Source: Oscillospiraceae bacterium (GTDB lineage: Bacteria > Bacillota > Clostridia > Oscillospirales > Ruminococcaceae). From it: a stretch of 7,743 bases of DNA. The notes under the pieces are model-generated. The model saw only the letters and a program-made list of their open reading frames with translations. It was not told the origin of the DNA and did not search any database. Location: positions 1 through 7,743 of the forward strand of contig DPBR01000038.1 of the NCBI GenBank assembly GCA_003516865.1, written 5' to 3'. Within the stretch, counting starts at the first letter, position 1; each line of letters starts with the position of its first letter. This document shows, piece by piece, positions 1-7,215 of the stretch. Both the position numbers and the translations under genes were made by a program.

Positions 1-111
1 GCACTCGCTTGCATCTTTTCCGTCATTCTGCACAAATTTCGCTTGAAAGGCGACAGCCTTCCTGCACTCAATTTGTACAATCTGACGAAAAATCTGACTG
101 CGCGTTTGCAC
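1..111. repeat. Imperfect inverted-repeat (foldback) element upstream of purD
   Basis: This stretch can fold on itself along nearly its whole length. By hand I pair 47-51 (AAGGC) with 56-60 (GCCTT) around a 4-nt loop, 32-38 (ACAAATT) with 70-76 (AATTTGT), 29-30 with 78-79, 21-25 (CGTCA) with 83-87 (TGACG), and 16-19 (TTTT) with 89-92 (AAAA). Patchy further pairing joins 3-8 to about 100-105. The arms carry mismatches and internal loops, so it is not a simple terminator, and no T-run follows. The first 35 bases resemble the last 35 bases of the window, which suggests a dispersed intergenic repeat family. The right arm also holds a short direct repeat, AATCTGAC at 79-86 and 91-98. The element may begin before position 1. 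It could be a MITE-like element or a structured leader of purD. Confidence 0.55.
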
Positions 112-154
112 GACAATAATTATGCGGTGAAGCCTTTGAAAGGAAATCGTGATT

Positions 155-1438
155 ATGAACATTTTGATAGTTGGCGGCGGCGGAAGAGAACACGCAATCG
201 CCGCGGCATTGAAAAAATCTCCGAAAGTCGAAAAGCTGTGGTGCGCGCCCGGAAACGGCGGTATATCGCGCATTGCGGAGTGTTTCCCCGTAAAGGCGAC
301 CGACCTTGAGGGAATTTGCGCTCTTGCGGAGAAATTACAGCCCGATTACGTCTTTGTCGCGCCGGACGACCCGCTTGTAATGGGGCTTGTGGACAAGCTT
401 AACGAAAAGGGCTTCAAGACGTTCGGTCCGCGCGCGAACGCCGCCGTTCTCGAGGGAAGCAAGGCGTTTTCAAAGGGGCTTATGAAGAAGTACGGAATCC
501 CCACGGCGGCTTATGAAACGTTTACGGACGCAGAAAAGGCTGTCGCTTACATTAAGGAAAGAAACAGCTATCCCGCTGTTATAAAATGCGACGGACTTGC
601 GCTCGGAAAGGGCGTTATCATCGCGCAGAATTTTGAAGAGGCGGCGGACGCGGTTAAGTCGATGATGATTGACGGAAAGTTCGGAAAGAGCGGCGCGGAG
701 GTTGTTATCGAGGAATTTATGCGCGGAGTCGAGGTTACGGTTCTTGCGTTCACGGACGGAAAAACAGTTAAGCCGATGGTTTCTTCGATGGACCACAAGC
801 GCGCAAACGATAACGACGAGGGCTTGAACACGGGCGGAATGGGAACAATCGCGCCTAACCCCTGTTATACAAAGGAAATCGCCGATGAAGCCATGGAGAA
901 AATCTTTCTCCCGACAATAAAGGCGATGCAGACGGAGGGCAGACCGTTCAAGGGCTGTCTGTATTTCGGACTTATGCTCACGGACGAGGGCGCGAAAGTC
1001 GTCGAGTACAACTGCCGCTTCGGCGACCCGGAAACGCAGGTTGTTCTCCCGCTTCTCGAAACGGATTTTGTCGATATCATCGAGGCGGTTTATAACGAAA
1101 CGCTCGAAAATCTCGACATAAAATGGAGCGATAAGGCTTGCGCGTGCGTTGTTATGGCGAGCGGCGGCTATCCCGAAAAGTACGAAACGGGAAAGGAAAT
1201 CGCGGGTCTTGACGAAAACGGTCAGACGGACGGCGCTTATGTTTATCACGCGGGAACAAAGCTTGAAAACGGCAAATTCTACACCGCGGGCGGACGCGTT
1301 CTCGGCGTTACGGCAACGGGCGATAACCTCAAAACCGCTCTTGACGGCGCATATAACGCGGTAAGCAAAATATCTTTTGAAAAGGCGCATTTCCGCAGGG
1401 ATATCGGCAAAAAAGCGCTTGAAAGCGGTCTTGTATGA
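155..1438 (+). CDS. purD: Phosphoribosylamine-glycine ligase (GAR synthetase)
   Basis: PurD is a cytosolic enzyme of purine synthesis. It joins glycine to 5-phosphoribosylamine using ATP, giving glycinamide ribonucleotide. The 427-aa product has the family's usual length and is an ATP-grasp protein. An N-terminal domain opens with GGGGREHA (residues 7-14) and PGNGG (32-36, usually PGNAG). The ATP-grasp part holds LEGSKAFSK (99-107), the lysine/glycine-rich DGLALGKGV (146-154), EEF (186-188), SMDHKR (211-216) and NTGGMG (225-230). The metal- and phosphate-binding signature RFGDPE lies at 288-293. The C-terminal domain includes HAGT (366-369) and GGRVLGVTA (379-387). The usual GPNTGGMG reads GLNTGGMG here, a mild change. 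I chose ATG at 155 because AAAGGA at 139-144 is then about 10 nt upstream; an in-frame GTG at 149 lies too close to it. Its stop overlaps the next start (ATGA), so the two are probably translationally coupled. No other purine gene is in view. Confidence 0.97.
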   Translation: MNILIVGGGGREHAIAAALKKSPKVEKLWCAPGNGGISRIAECFPVKATDLEGICALAEKLQPDYVFVAPDDPLVMGLVDKLNEKGFKTFGPRANAAVLEGSKAFSKGLMKKYGIPTAAYETFTDAEKAVAYIKERNSYPAVIKCDGLALGKGVIIAQNFEEAADAVKSMMIDGKFGKSGAEVVIEEFMRGVEVTVLAFTDGKTVKPMVSSMDHKRANDNDEGLNTGGMGTIAPNPCYTKEIADEAMEKIFLPTIKAMQTEGRPFKGCLYFGLMLTDEGAKVVEYNCRFGDPETQVVLPLLETDFVDIIEAVYNETLENLDIKWSDKACACVVMASGGYPEKYETGKEIAGLDENGQTDGAYVYHAGTKLENGKFYTAGGRVLGVTATGDNLKTALDGAYNAVSKISFEKAHFRRDIGKKALESGLV

Positions 1439-2556
1439 GTAAATTCAGATTTGTCGCGCCCTGTCATTTCGGGCTTGAAAAAACGCTGTCGTTTGAGATA
1501 AAAAAAGCGGGCGGCGAGGATATCGCCGTGACGGACGGGCGGGTTTGCTTTTCGGGGGACGAAGCCGTCTGCGCGAGGGCGAATATCCTTTCGCGAACGG
1601 CAGAGCGCATTAATATCATTCTCGGCGAATTTCGCGCGGAAACGTTCGACGAGCTTTTCGAAGGCATAAAAAAGCTTCCGCTGTCCGATTATATCGGCAG
1701 AAACGACGCCTTCCCGAACAACGGACATTCGCTTAATTCAAAGCTCACAAGCGTTCCCGCCTGCCAGAAAATCGTGAAAAAGGCGATGGCGGTCAATCTC
1801 GGAAAGGCGTATGGGCTGAATGTTCTCCCTGAGGACGGCGCGGAGCGGAAAATCCGCTTTTCGCTGATGAAGAATATGTTTACGCTCACGCTCGACACAA
1901 GCGGCGCGGGGCTTCACAAGCGCGGTTATCGCCGCGAAAGCAACGCCGCGCCTATCCGCGAAACGCTTGCGGCGGGAATTGTCGATATCGCGAGGGTTCG
2001 CGCGGGAGATACGGTTGTGGACCCGTTCTGCGGTTCGGGAACAATGCTGATTGAAAGCGCGATGAAAGCGCTCGGAATTGCGCCTGGACTTAACAGGCAT
2101 TTTTCGGGAGAAAATCTTCCGTTCATTCCGAAAAACGTCTGGAGAGAGGCGCGCGAGGAAGCGCGTTCGCTTATCAGAACCGACGCGGATTTTCTCGGAA
2201 TGGGCTTCGATATCGACGAAAACTGCGTTGAACTGACGAAGCAAAATGCGAAAATCGCGGGCGTTGAGAAGTGTATCCGCGCTGAAAAGCGTGATATCAG
2301 AGATTTTACCGCCCCGAAAATCCCCGTGAAAATTATCACAAACCCGCCGTACGGCGAAAGAATGTTGGAGCTGTCGCAGGCGCGGGAATTATACGGGATT
2401 ATGGGTTCGCGGCTTATTCCTCTCGGCGAAAACAGCCTTTATGTTATCACGCCGGACGAGGAGTTTGAGAGCGTTTTCGGGCTTAAAGCGGCGAAAAACC
2501 GCAAGCTCTACAACGGAATGATGAAAGCAAGGCTTTATATTTACAACGGCAGATAA
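1435..2556 (+). CDS. THUMP-domain class I SAM-dependent RNA methyltransferase (RlmL/YpsC type)
   Basis: This is probably a 23S rRNA guanine-N2 methyltransferase acting in the cytosol with S-adenosylmethionine as donor. At 373 aa it matches the single-domain YpsC-like proteins of Firmicutes and the N-terminal half of E. coli RlmL, which makes m2G2445. A ferredoxin-like start plus THUMP region covers about residues 1-155. The linker motif KRGYR is at 162-166, followed by IRETLAAGI at 174-182. The Rossmann methyltransferase domain carries SAM motif I, VVDPFCGSGTM, at 194-204, an acidic ribose-binding strand GFDIDEN at 257-263, and catalytic motif IV NPPYGER at 303-309, which is typical of N2-guanine methylation. 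The start overlaps the purD stop by 4 bp (ATGA) with only a weak upstream purine stretch, so re-initiation after purD is likely. The exact rRNA position modified is inferred from the family, not seen. All motifs are intact. Confidence 0.92.
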   Translation: MSKFRFVAPCHFGLEKTLSFEIKKAGGEDIAVTDGRVCFSGDEAVCARANILSRTAERINIILGEFRAETFDELFEGIKKLPLSDYIGRNDAFPNNGHSLNSKLTSVPACQKIVKKAMAVNLGKAYGLNVLPEDGAERKIRFSLMKNMFTLTLDTSGAGLHKRGYRRESNAAPIRETLAAGIVDIARVRAGDTVVDPFCGSGTMLIESAMKALGIAPGLNRHFSGENLPFIPKNVWREAREEARSLIRTDADFLGMGFDIDENCVELTKQNAKIAGVEKCIRAEKRDIRDFTAPKIPVKIITNPPYGERMLELSQARELYGIMGSRLIPLGENSLYVITPDEEFESVFGLKAAKNRKLYNGMMKARLYIYNGR

Positions 2557-2577
2557 GCATTTTTGGGAGCATATTCG

Positions 2578-4728
2578 ATGAATAAAAAGGTTCGTCCGCA
2601 ATATCAGGGCGCGGAGGCGATAACCGCGCTTATATATCTGTGCTCGATGAGCGCGGCGCTGATGTACGTTCTGTGCAGACAGCAGGCGCTTGCCTGCACT
2701 ATAATAATGACCGTCGTTTCTTTCGGGATTTATATGCTTTTCTATGCGTTTCGTAAGAAAAGGGCGTTCGCGGTTATGGCGTTCGCAGCGACTGCGATTT
2801 CTTCGGCAATTTTAATCGGCGTGGTCTTTAATCAAAGTTCATCGTCGCTTTTCGTCGACTTTATCTTCAAAAATTCCGAAACGTTCGATATCTTATTTGC
2901 GGGAACGGCAATTTTCATTTTCTCGTGTATTTTTGGATTTTCAACGTGCTATTTCAGCGTTTATCTCCCAAGACCGAGCTTTTTGCTGCTTCCCGCGCTT
3001 ATCCCGATGATTTTATCCGCGAGAACGGCGGGCGGGCTTCCTGCGGGATTTACGGTATTTCTTGCGGTCGGCTTCGGACTTGCGGTTCTGGGTTCGGCAA
3101 GACCCGAATTTCCCAAAGATATCGTTTATATCGACGACAAAAGTTCCCGAAAAGAGCGGATTGCGTCAATCGCTGTTTTCGGCGTGATTTCGGCGCTTTT
3201 GCTTACGGTTATTCCGAGAAGCGCCGATACGCCGATGGGTGATTATCTCGACACCGTTTTTAACAAGAAATCAACGTTCTACGGCAGAAACACGCTCTCG
3301 AATTTTTCCAAGAGCAGCAGCGTGAATACCGGCGCAAACAAGCCCTCGGACAACGTGCTTTTTTACGCGTCATCGTATTATTTTCCGCTTTTGAGCCGCT
3401 GGTCGTTCGATAAATATGACGGCGAAAACGGCTGGACGACGCTTTCGGATTACACGACCGGCTGGGGCGGCTGGGAAGAAACGCAGATGTCGCTTGACGT
3501 AAACGTGCTTGCGGAAAAGCTGAAAGAAGGCGCGAGAAACGGAAATCTTAGCGAATACGCGGACGAGCTTCTCGCGCTGAGCACAGGCTATTCGCGGCAG
3601 GCAAATATGACGATATCCGTTGCGGACGGCACGAACACCAGAGTTATCATTCACCCGAACAACACACATATGGTGTATATTCCGGGGTATTCGGGAGATA
3701 TTTACAGAACGCGCAAGGACGAGATTTTCACGGACGGAAATTTCGGCGCGAACGCTTCTTATTCCATTCAATTTACATATTTTTCCCCGAACACAAGCCT
3801 TATTTCGCTGTTTGACCGAGTGAATTTCGACGAGCTTTTGGACGCCGCCGAGGACGAGGGCGTGATTTCCAGAACGCTCAGAGATAACTTCATAACCGAG
3901 AGAAACATTGCGCGGAATTACCTCTCGCGGACGCTTGAAGAAAACCCGATTAGCCCCGAAATTACCGCTCTCGCGGACAAAATCACGGCGGGGATTACCT
4001 CGGATTACGAGAAAGCGCGGGCTATTGAAAAGTGGTTCGGCGAAGCGGGATTTGTCTATGACCTCGATTTCATTCCCGAAAAAATGACGGCGGATTATTT
4101 TCTTTTCGAGAGCCGTCGCGGAATTTGCTCGGATTATGCGACAGCGACAACTCTCCTCCTCAGAGCGGCGGGAATCCCGGCGCGGTATACGGAGGGATTC
4201 GTTCCGGACAGCGAAAATATTGATGAATACGGAAGATGCGCGGTTAAGCCCGCGAATGCCCACGCTTATTCGATGTGCTATATCGAGGGTCACGGCTGGC
4301 TTGAAATCGACGGCACAAAATACGCCCGCGAGGCAAATTCAAACGAACAATTCACGTCTTTGGCGCTTATTATACTGATTTCGACTGCGGGCGCGGCAAT
4401 TCTCGCGATTGTGTTCAGAAAGCCGATTTCCGAGGCTGCGTTTGCGGTTTCGCTTCTTTTCGGCGGCAATGACGGGAAAATCCGCAGAATTTACCTCAGA
4501 ACGCGCAGGCTTGCTTGTTCGATAAGCGGGATTGAGCCTGAATCAACCGCCGCGGGAGAAGTCGGCGCGATAATCAAGCGCTCGCTCGGTCTTAAAAAGG
4601 AAGCCGATGAAATTACGCAGAGCGCGGATATGCTTCTGTATGGCGGGAAATCGCCCGAAATATCCGCAAAACGGCTTTACAAGGACTATCGCATCATCAG
4701 ACGAACCAAGAGGAAAATGAAGAAATGA
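2578..4728 (+). CDS. Multi-pass membrane transglutaminase-like protein (TgpA/DUF3488 type)
   Basis: This 716-aa protein has the TgpA plan. About seven N-terminal membrane segments lie near residues 13-33, 39-58, 62-84, 103-129, 134-148, 155-173 and 194-213. A large outward-facing region spans about 214-590, followed by one more membrane segment (about 593-613) and a basic cytosolic tail of about 100 residues. The transglutaminase core (about 482-580) keeps the papain-like triad: Cys517 in GICSDYA, His562 in AHAYS and Asp578 in WLEIDGT. SFDKYDGENGW near 276-286 resembles the conserved stretch before the core in TgpA proteins. Activity is likely thiol-based (crosslinking or proteolysis) on an extracytoplasmic target, but the substrate is unknown. 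I chose ATG 2578 over an in-frame TTG at 2563 because GGGAG at 2565-2569 then sits 8 nt upstream. Its stop overlaps the DUF58 start. Such genes usually lie beside DUF58 and MoxR genes; here DUF58 follows and MoxR is absent. Confidence 0.88.
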   Translation: MNKKVRPQYQGAEAITALIYLCSMSAALMYVLCRQQALACTIIMTVVSFGIYMLFYAFRKKRAFAVMAFAATAISSAILIGVVFNQSSSSLFVDFIFKNSETFDILFAGTAIFIFSCIFGFSTCYFSVYLPRPSFLLLPALIPMILSARTAGGLPAGFTVFLAVGFGLAVLGSARPEFPKDIVYIDDKSSRKERIASIAVFGVISALLLTVIPRSADTPMGDYLDTVFNKKSTFYGRNTLSNFSKSSSVNTGANKPSDNVLFYASSYYFPLLSRWSFDKYDGENGWTTLSDYTTGWGGWEETQMSLDVNVLAEKLKEGARNGNLSEYADELLALSTGYSRQANMTISVADGTNTRVIIHPNNTHMVYIPGYSGDIYRTRKDEIFTDGNFGANASYSIQFTYFSPNTSLISLFDRVNFDELLDAAEDEGVISRTLRDNFITERNIARNYLSRTLEENPISPEITALADKITAGITSDYEKARAIEKWFGEAGFVYDLDFIPEKMTADYFLFESRRGICSDYATATTLLLRAAGIPARYTEGFVPDSENIDEYGRCAVKPANAHAYSMCYIEGHGWLEIDGTKYAREANSNEQFTSLALIILISTAGAAILAIVFRKPISEAAFAVSLLFGGNDGKIRRIYLRTRRLACSISGIEPESTAAGEVGAIIKRSLGLKKEADEITQSADMLLYGGKSPEISAKRLYKDYRIIRRTKRKMKK

Positions 4729-5675
4729 CGCATCTTGCAAGCATTATTCAGGCGCTGTTTTTCGCGGCGCTGTTTGTGACGTTTTTGAACGCGGATATCG
4801 GCTGGGCGATGGTTTACATCATCGGCGGCGTTTCGGTTATTTCATCGGCGCTGCTGTTCCTGTCGAAAAAGCGGTTTAAAGCCGAGCTTTGTCCGCTTTC
4901 GGGAACGGCGCGGGTCGGTGAAATCGTCGAATTTGAGGTGAAAATCGCGAAAACGGGCTTTTGCTTCATTCCGTATATCGAGCTTTGGCTTTCCGCCGAG
5001 GAACGTATTAATATAAGAACGTCGCTGCTTTTCGGCAGGTCGAAAACGCTTAAAGGCAGCTTTCGCGTGCGTCACTGCGGCTTGAACGGGCTTAATCTCG
5101 ATTTGATTACAATCCGCGATTTCGCGGGACTTTTCAACCTGAAAATCCCCTGCGGTCAGACGGCGCGGAAAGCGGTTTTGCCGAGAGTTGTCGAATACGC
5201 GGGTCCGGAGCTTATCCCAAGCGTTCTTCCCGCCGACGACGAGGACGCGGAGGAGGGCGTTTCCGTGATATCGGGCGGGCTTCCCGGCTGCGAGCACAGG
5301 GATTACGTTCCCGGCGACTCCCCGAAACGGATTAACTACAAGCTCTCCGCGAAAAAAGAGCGCCTTCTGGTGCGGCTTGACGAGAGCACGGGCTTTGCCG
5401 CAACGAATATTCTTATCGACGATAACGCGCTTCCCGTGTGCTGCGAGCAGGCGTTCGCGCTCGCAAACCAGCTTATAAACCGCGGCGGAACGGCAAAAAT
5501 TACTCACAGAGGCGAAACGCAGTCCGCTTCTACTCCCGAAACGCTCGATAAATTGCGCGAATGGCTTGCGTTCAGGGACTATTCGGCGGGAGAAACGGCT
5601 TCTGCGGCTGCCCCGATAAATGACGCGGATATCGTCTTTTCGGGAAACGGAGATGTTTCCGTTGGCTCAGTGTAA
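4725..5675 (+). CDS. Membrane-anchored DUF58-domain protein
   Basis: Two N-terminal membrane segments (about residues 5-22 and 24-46) precede a soluble region of beta-strand character and then the DUF58 signature at about 190-220, seen as HRDYVPGDSPKRINY (191-205) followed by LLVRLDE (214-220). DUF58 proteins are of unknown biochemistry. They usually work with a MoxR-type AAA+ ATPase and a membrane transglutaminase, and many end in a von Willebrand A-like fold. At 316 aa this one is shorter than many family members (commonly nearer 400). The strand where a metal-site DxSxS would be expected reads NILIDDN (228-234), so the vWA-like end looks reduced. The start is fixed by an ATGA overlap with the transglutaminase gene and AAGAGGA about 10 nt upstream, which points to coupled production and probable partnership. 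Lysine is coded by AAA in 13 of 15 cases, unlike the following genes. Confidence 0.82.
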   Translation: MTHLASIIQALFFAALFVTFLNADIGWAMVYIIGGVSVISSALLFLSKKRFKAELCPLSGTARVGEIVEFEVKIAKTGFCFIPYIELWLSAEERINIRTSLLFGRSKTLKGSFRVRHCGLNGLNLDLITIRDFAGLFNLKIPCGQTARKAVLPRVVEYAGPELIPSVLPADDEDAEEGVSVISGGLPGCEHRDYVPGDSPKRINYKLSAKKERLLVRLDESTGFAATNILIDDNALPVCCEQAFALANQLINRGGTAKITHRGETQSASTPETLDKLREWLAFRDYSAGETASAAAPINDADIVFSGNGDVSVGSV

Positions 5676-5744
5676 GGAATTTGTACAAAATTAACAAAAA
5701 ATATCGGTTGAAAAGCAAACATCTGCCAAATAAATGTATATGGC

Positions 5745-5773
5745 TTGAAAAAAAAACAATTTTAATATATAAT
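5745..5773 (+). promoter_or_regulatory. Vegetative (sigma-70/sigma-A type) promoter of pgi
   Basis: TTGAAA at 5745-5750 (five of six matches to the -35 consensus) is followed after 17 bp by a perfect -10 TATAAT at 5768-5773. The spacer contains the rest of an A-tract. The expected start of transcription is about 5780. The region is much more AT-rich than the flanking genes and lies immediately upstream of pgi, so it probably drives pgi and the gene after it. No obvious operator overlaps it. Confidence 0.85.
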
Positions 5774-5785
5774 ATAGTTGGAGAA

Positions 5786-5807
5786 CCGTGCCGAACCCTC
5801 GGCACGG
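5786..5807 (+). promoter_or_regulatory. Stem-loop at the 5' end of the pgi leader
   Basis: CCGTGCCGA (5786-5794) and TCGGCACGG (5799-5807) form a perfect 9-bp stem around a 4-nt loop (ACCC). The stem begins about six nucleotides from the predicted transcription start and ends five bases before the Shine-Dalgarno site AAGGAG (5811-5816), which is about 11 nt from the ATG. No T-run follows, so it is not a terminator. A stem this near the 5' end would be expected to protect the message from 5'-dependent decay, or to affect ribosome access. That role is inference; the pairing is seen. Confidence 0.7.
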
Positions 5808-5827
5808 TGAAAGGAGATTAGATTATT

Positions 5828-7168
5828 ATGGGATTAAAACTTGACGACAAGTACCTTAAGGGCTTTGTGAAGGACCACGAGCTTGCTGAAATTGCCCCTG
5901 CCGTAAAGGCGGCGCACGACACTCTCGAAAACAGAAACGGCCCCGGTAACGATTTTCTCGGTTGGGTTGACCTGCCCGTAAACTACGATAAGGAGGAGTT
6001 CGCGAGAATTAAAAAGGCTGCGGAAAAGATTTGCAGCGACAGCCGCGTCCTCATCGTTATAGGCATCGGCGGCTCGTATCTCGGCGCAAGAGCGGCTATC
6101 GAGGCGCTCAAATCCTCGCTTTATAACTCGCTTAAGAAAAATACCACCGAAATTTATTTCGTTGGATGCAGCCTTTCGCCTACTTACCTTAACGAGGTTA
6201 TTTCTCTCGTTGACGGAAAGGATTTCTCGGTTAACATCATTTCCAAGAGCGGAACGACAACCGAACCCGCGCTTGCTTTCAGAGTTTTCCGCGATTTGCT
6301 TGTTCAGCGTTACGGAGAAGAAGGCGCAAAGTCCAGAATTTACGCGACAACCGACAAGGCTCGCGGAACCCTCAAGGAACTTTCCGATAAAATGGGCTAT
6401 GAATCGTTCGTTATTCCGGACGACGTTGGCGGAAGATACTCGGTTCTCACCGCTGTCGGACTGCTTCCGATTGCCTGCGCGGGCTGCGATATCGACGCTC
6501 TGATGGAGGGCGCTGCCGCGGCAAGAGAGGCTTATAAGGATTTTGATATCGAGAAGAACGACTGCTGCAAGTACGCGGCGCTCAGAAATATCCTTTACAG
6601 AAAAGGCAAGAGCGTTGAAATGCTGATAAGCTACGAAAACTCGTTCGCTATGATGGCGGAGTGGTGGAAGCAGCTTTACGGCGAGAGCGAGGGCAAGGAC
6701 AACAAGGGCATTTACCCGTCAAGCGCCGTTTTCTCAACGGATTTGCACTCTCTCGGTCAGTTCGTTCAGGACGGTTCGAGAATTATGTTTGAAACGGTAA
6801 TGCAGTTTGCAAAGCCCCAGAAGGAGCTGTTTTTGCAGGACGAACCGAGCAATCTCGACGGTCTTAACTTCCTGTCAAACCAGAATATGTCCATCGTCAA
6901 CAGAAAAGCGTTTGAGGGAACCGTTCTCGCGCACACCGAGGGCGGCGTTCCGAATATCGTTCTCGAAGCGCCCGAACTTAACGAATTCGAGCTTGGCTGG
7001 ATTATCTACTTCTTTGAGAAGGCTTGCGCGCTCAGCGGCTATATGCTCGGCGTAAACCCGTTCAACCAGCCCGGCGTTGAAAGCTACAAGAAGAATATGT
7101 TCGCGCTTCTCGGAAAGCCGGGTTATGAGGACCAGAAGGCTATTCTTGAAAGAAAGCTCGGACTTTGA
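5828..7168 (+). CDS. pgi: Glucose-6-phosphate isomerase
   Basis: Pgi interconverts glucose 6-phosphate and fructose 6-phosphate in glycolysis and gluconeogenesis, in the cytosol. The 446-aa product matches the compact form found in Firmicutes. Sugar-phosphate-binding elements are clear: GIGGSYLGARAAIE (79-92), SKSGTTTEPA (139-148) and DDVGGRYSVLTAVGLLPIA (198-216). By comparison with the rabbit enzyme, Glu286 in GESEGKD is the expected base catalyst, His307 in DLHSLGQ the ring-opening residue, and Lys421 in QPGVESYKKN the conserved active-site lysine. All are present. The ATG at 5828 follows AAGGAG at 5811-5816. The gene has its own strong promoter and stem-loop leader. By hand count 28 of 35 lysines use AAG, consistent with high expression. 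The downstream P-loop gene is probably on the same transcript, as no terminator is visible in the 47-bp gap. Confidence 0.98.
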   Translation: MGLKLDDKYLKGFVKDHELAEIAPAVKAAHDTLENRNGPGNDFLGWVDLPVNYDKEEFARIKKAAEKICSDSRVLIVIGIGGSYLGARAAIEALKSSLYNSLKKNTTEIYFVGCSLSPTYLNEVISLVDGKDFSVNIISKSGTTTEPALAFRVFRDLLVQRYGEEGAKSRIYATTDKARGTLKELSDKMGYESFVIPDDVGGRYSVLTAVGLLPIACAGCDIDALMEGAAAAREAYKDFDIEKNDCCKYAALRNILYRKGKSVEMLISYENSFAMMAEWWKQLYGESEGKDNKGIYPSSAVFSTDLHSLGQFVQDGSRIMFETVMQFAKPQKELFLQDEPSNLDGLNFLSNQNMSIVNRKAFEGTVLAHTEGGVPNIVLEAPELNEFELGWIIYFFEKACALSGYMLGVNPFNQPGVESYKKNMFALLGKPGYEDQKAILERKLGL

Positions 7169-7204
7169 TTTCAGGAAATTCATCAACAAAAAATATATTA
7201 TAAC

Positions 7205-7209
7205 GGAGG
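7205..7209 (+). promoter_or_regulatory. Strong Shine-Dalgarno site for the small P-loop gene
   Basis: GGAGG lies 6 nt before the ATG at 7216. It is the closest match to the anti-Shine-Dalgarno consensus among the gene starts in this window and fixes the start of the small gene. Confidence 0.8.
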
Positions 7210-7215
7210 TAAATT

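Noticed and set aside
92..120. A purD promoter using AATAAT at 115-120 as the -10
   Set aside because: The best -35 candidate (CTGACT at 94-99) is weak and only 15 bp away, so I cannot support it; the true promoter may lie upstream of the window.
43..309. An 88-codon + strand reading frame across the foldback and into purD
   Set aside because: It overlaps the start of purD in another frame, its first part lies in the repeat, its C-terminal part is an arginine-rich out-of-frame reading of purD, and it has no convincing ribosome site.
470..1390. A 306-codon reading frame on the - strand inside purD
   Set aside because: Arginine-rich antisense shadow of a clear purD gene; it arises from the GC-rich codon pattern and shows no recognisable motif.
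3370..4293. A 307-codon reading frame on the - strand inside the transglutaminase gene
   Set aside because: Same reasoning: low-complexity arginine-rich antisense shadow covering the catalytic domain of a well-supported gene.
4842..5507. A 221-codon reading frame on the - strand inside the DUF58 gene
   Set aside because: Basic antisense shadow over the conserved DUF58 signature, with no motif of its own.
5708..5736. A second promoter, TTGAAA with 17-bp spacing to TAAATG
   Set aside because: The -10 matches only three of six consensus positions, and a much better promoter lies 37 bp downstream.
5676..5744. An intrinsic terminator just after the DUF58 gene
   Set aside because: No stem with a following T-run was found; only an AT-rich stretch and a short TTTGTACAAA palindrome. 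Termination may be Rho-dependent or read-through may occur.
5786..5807. The perfect stem as a terminator for the upstream operon
   Set aside because: It lies downstream of a strong promoter and is followed by a ribosome binding site rather than a T-run.
7169..7204. A separate promoter for the small P-loop gene from the TATATTATA stretch
   Set aside because: No -35 element lies at suitable spacing (the nearest, TTGATT at 7165-7170, is 23 bp away), and a start there would fall on the ribosome site.
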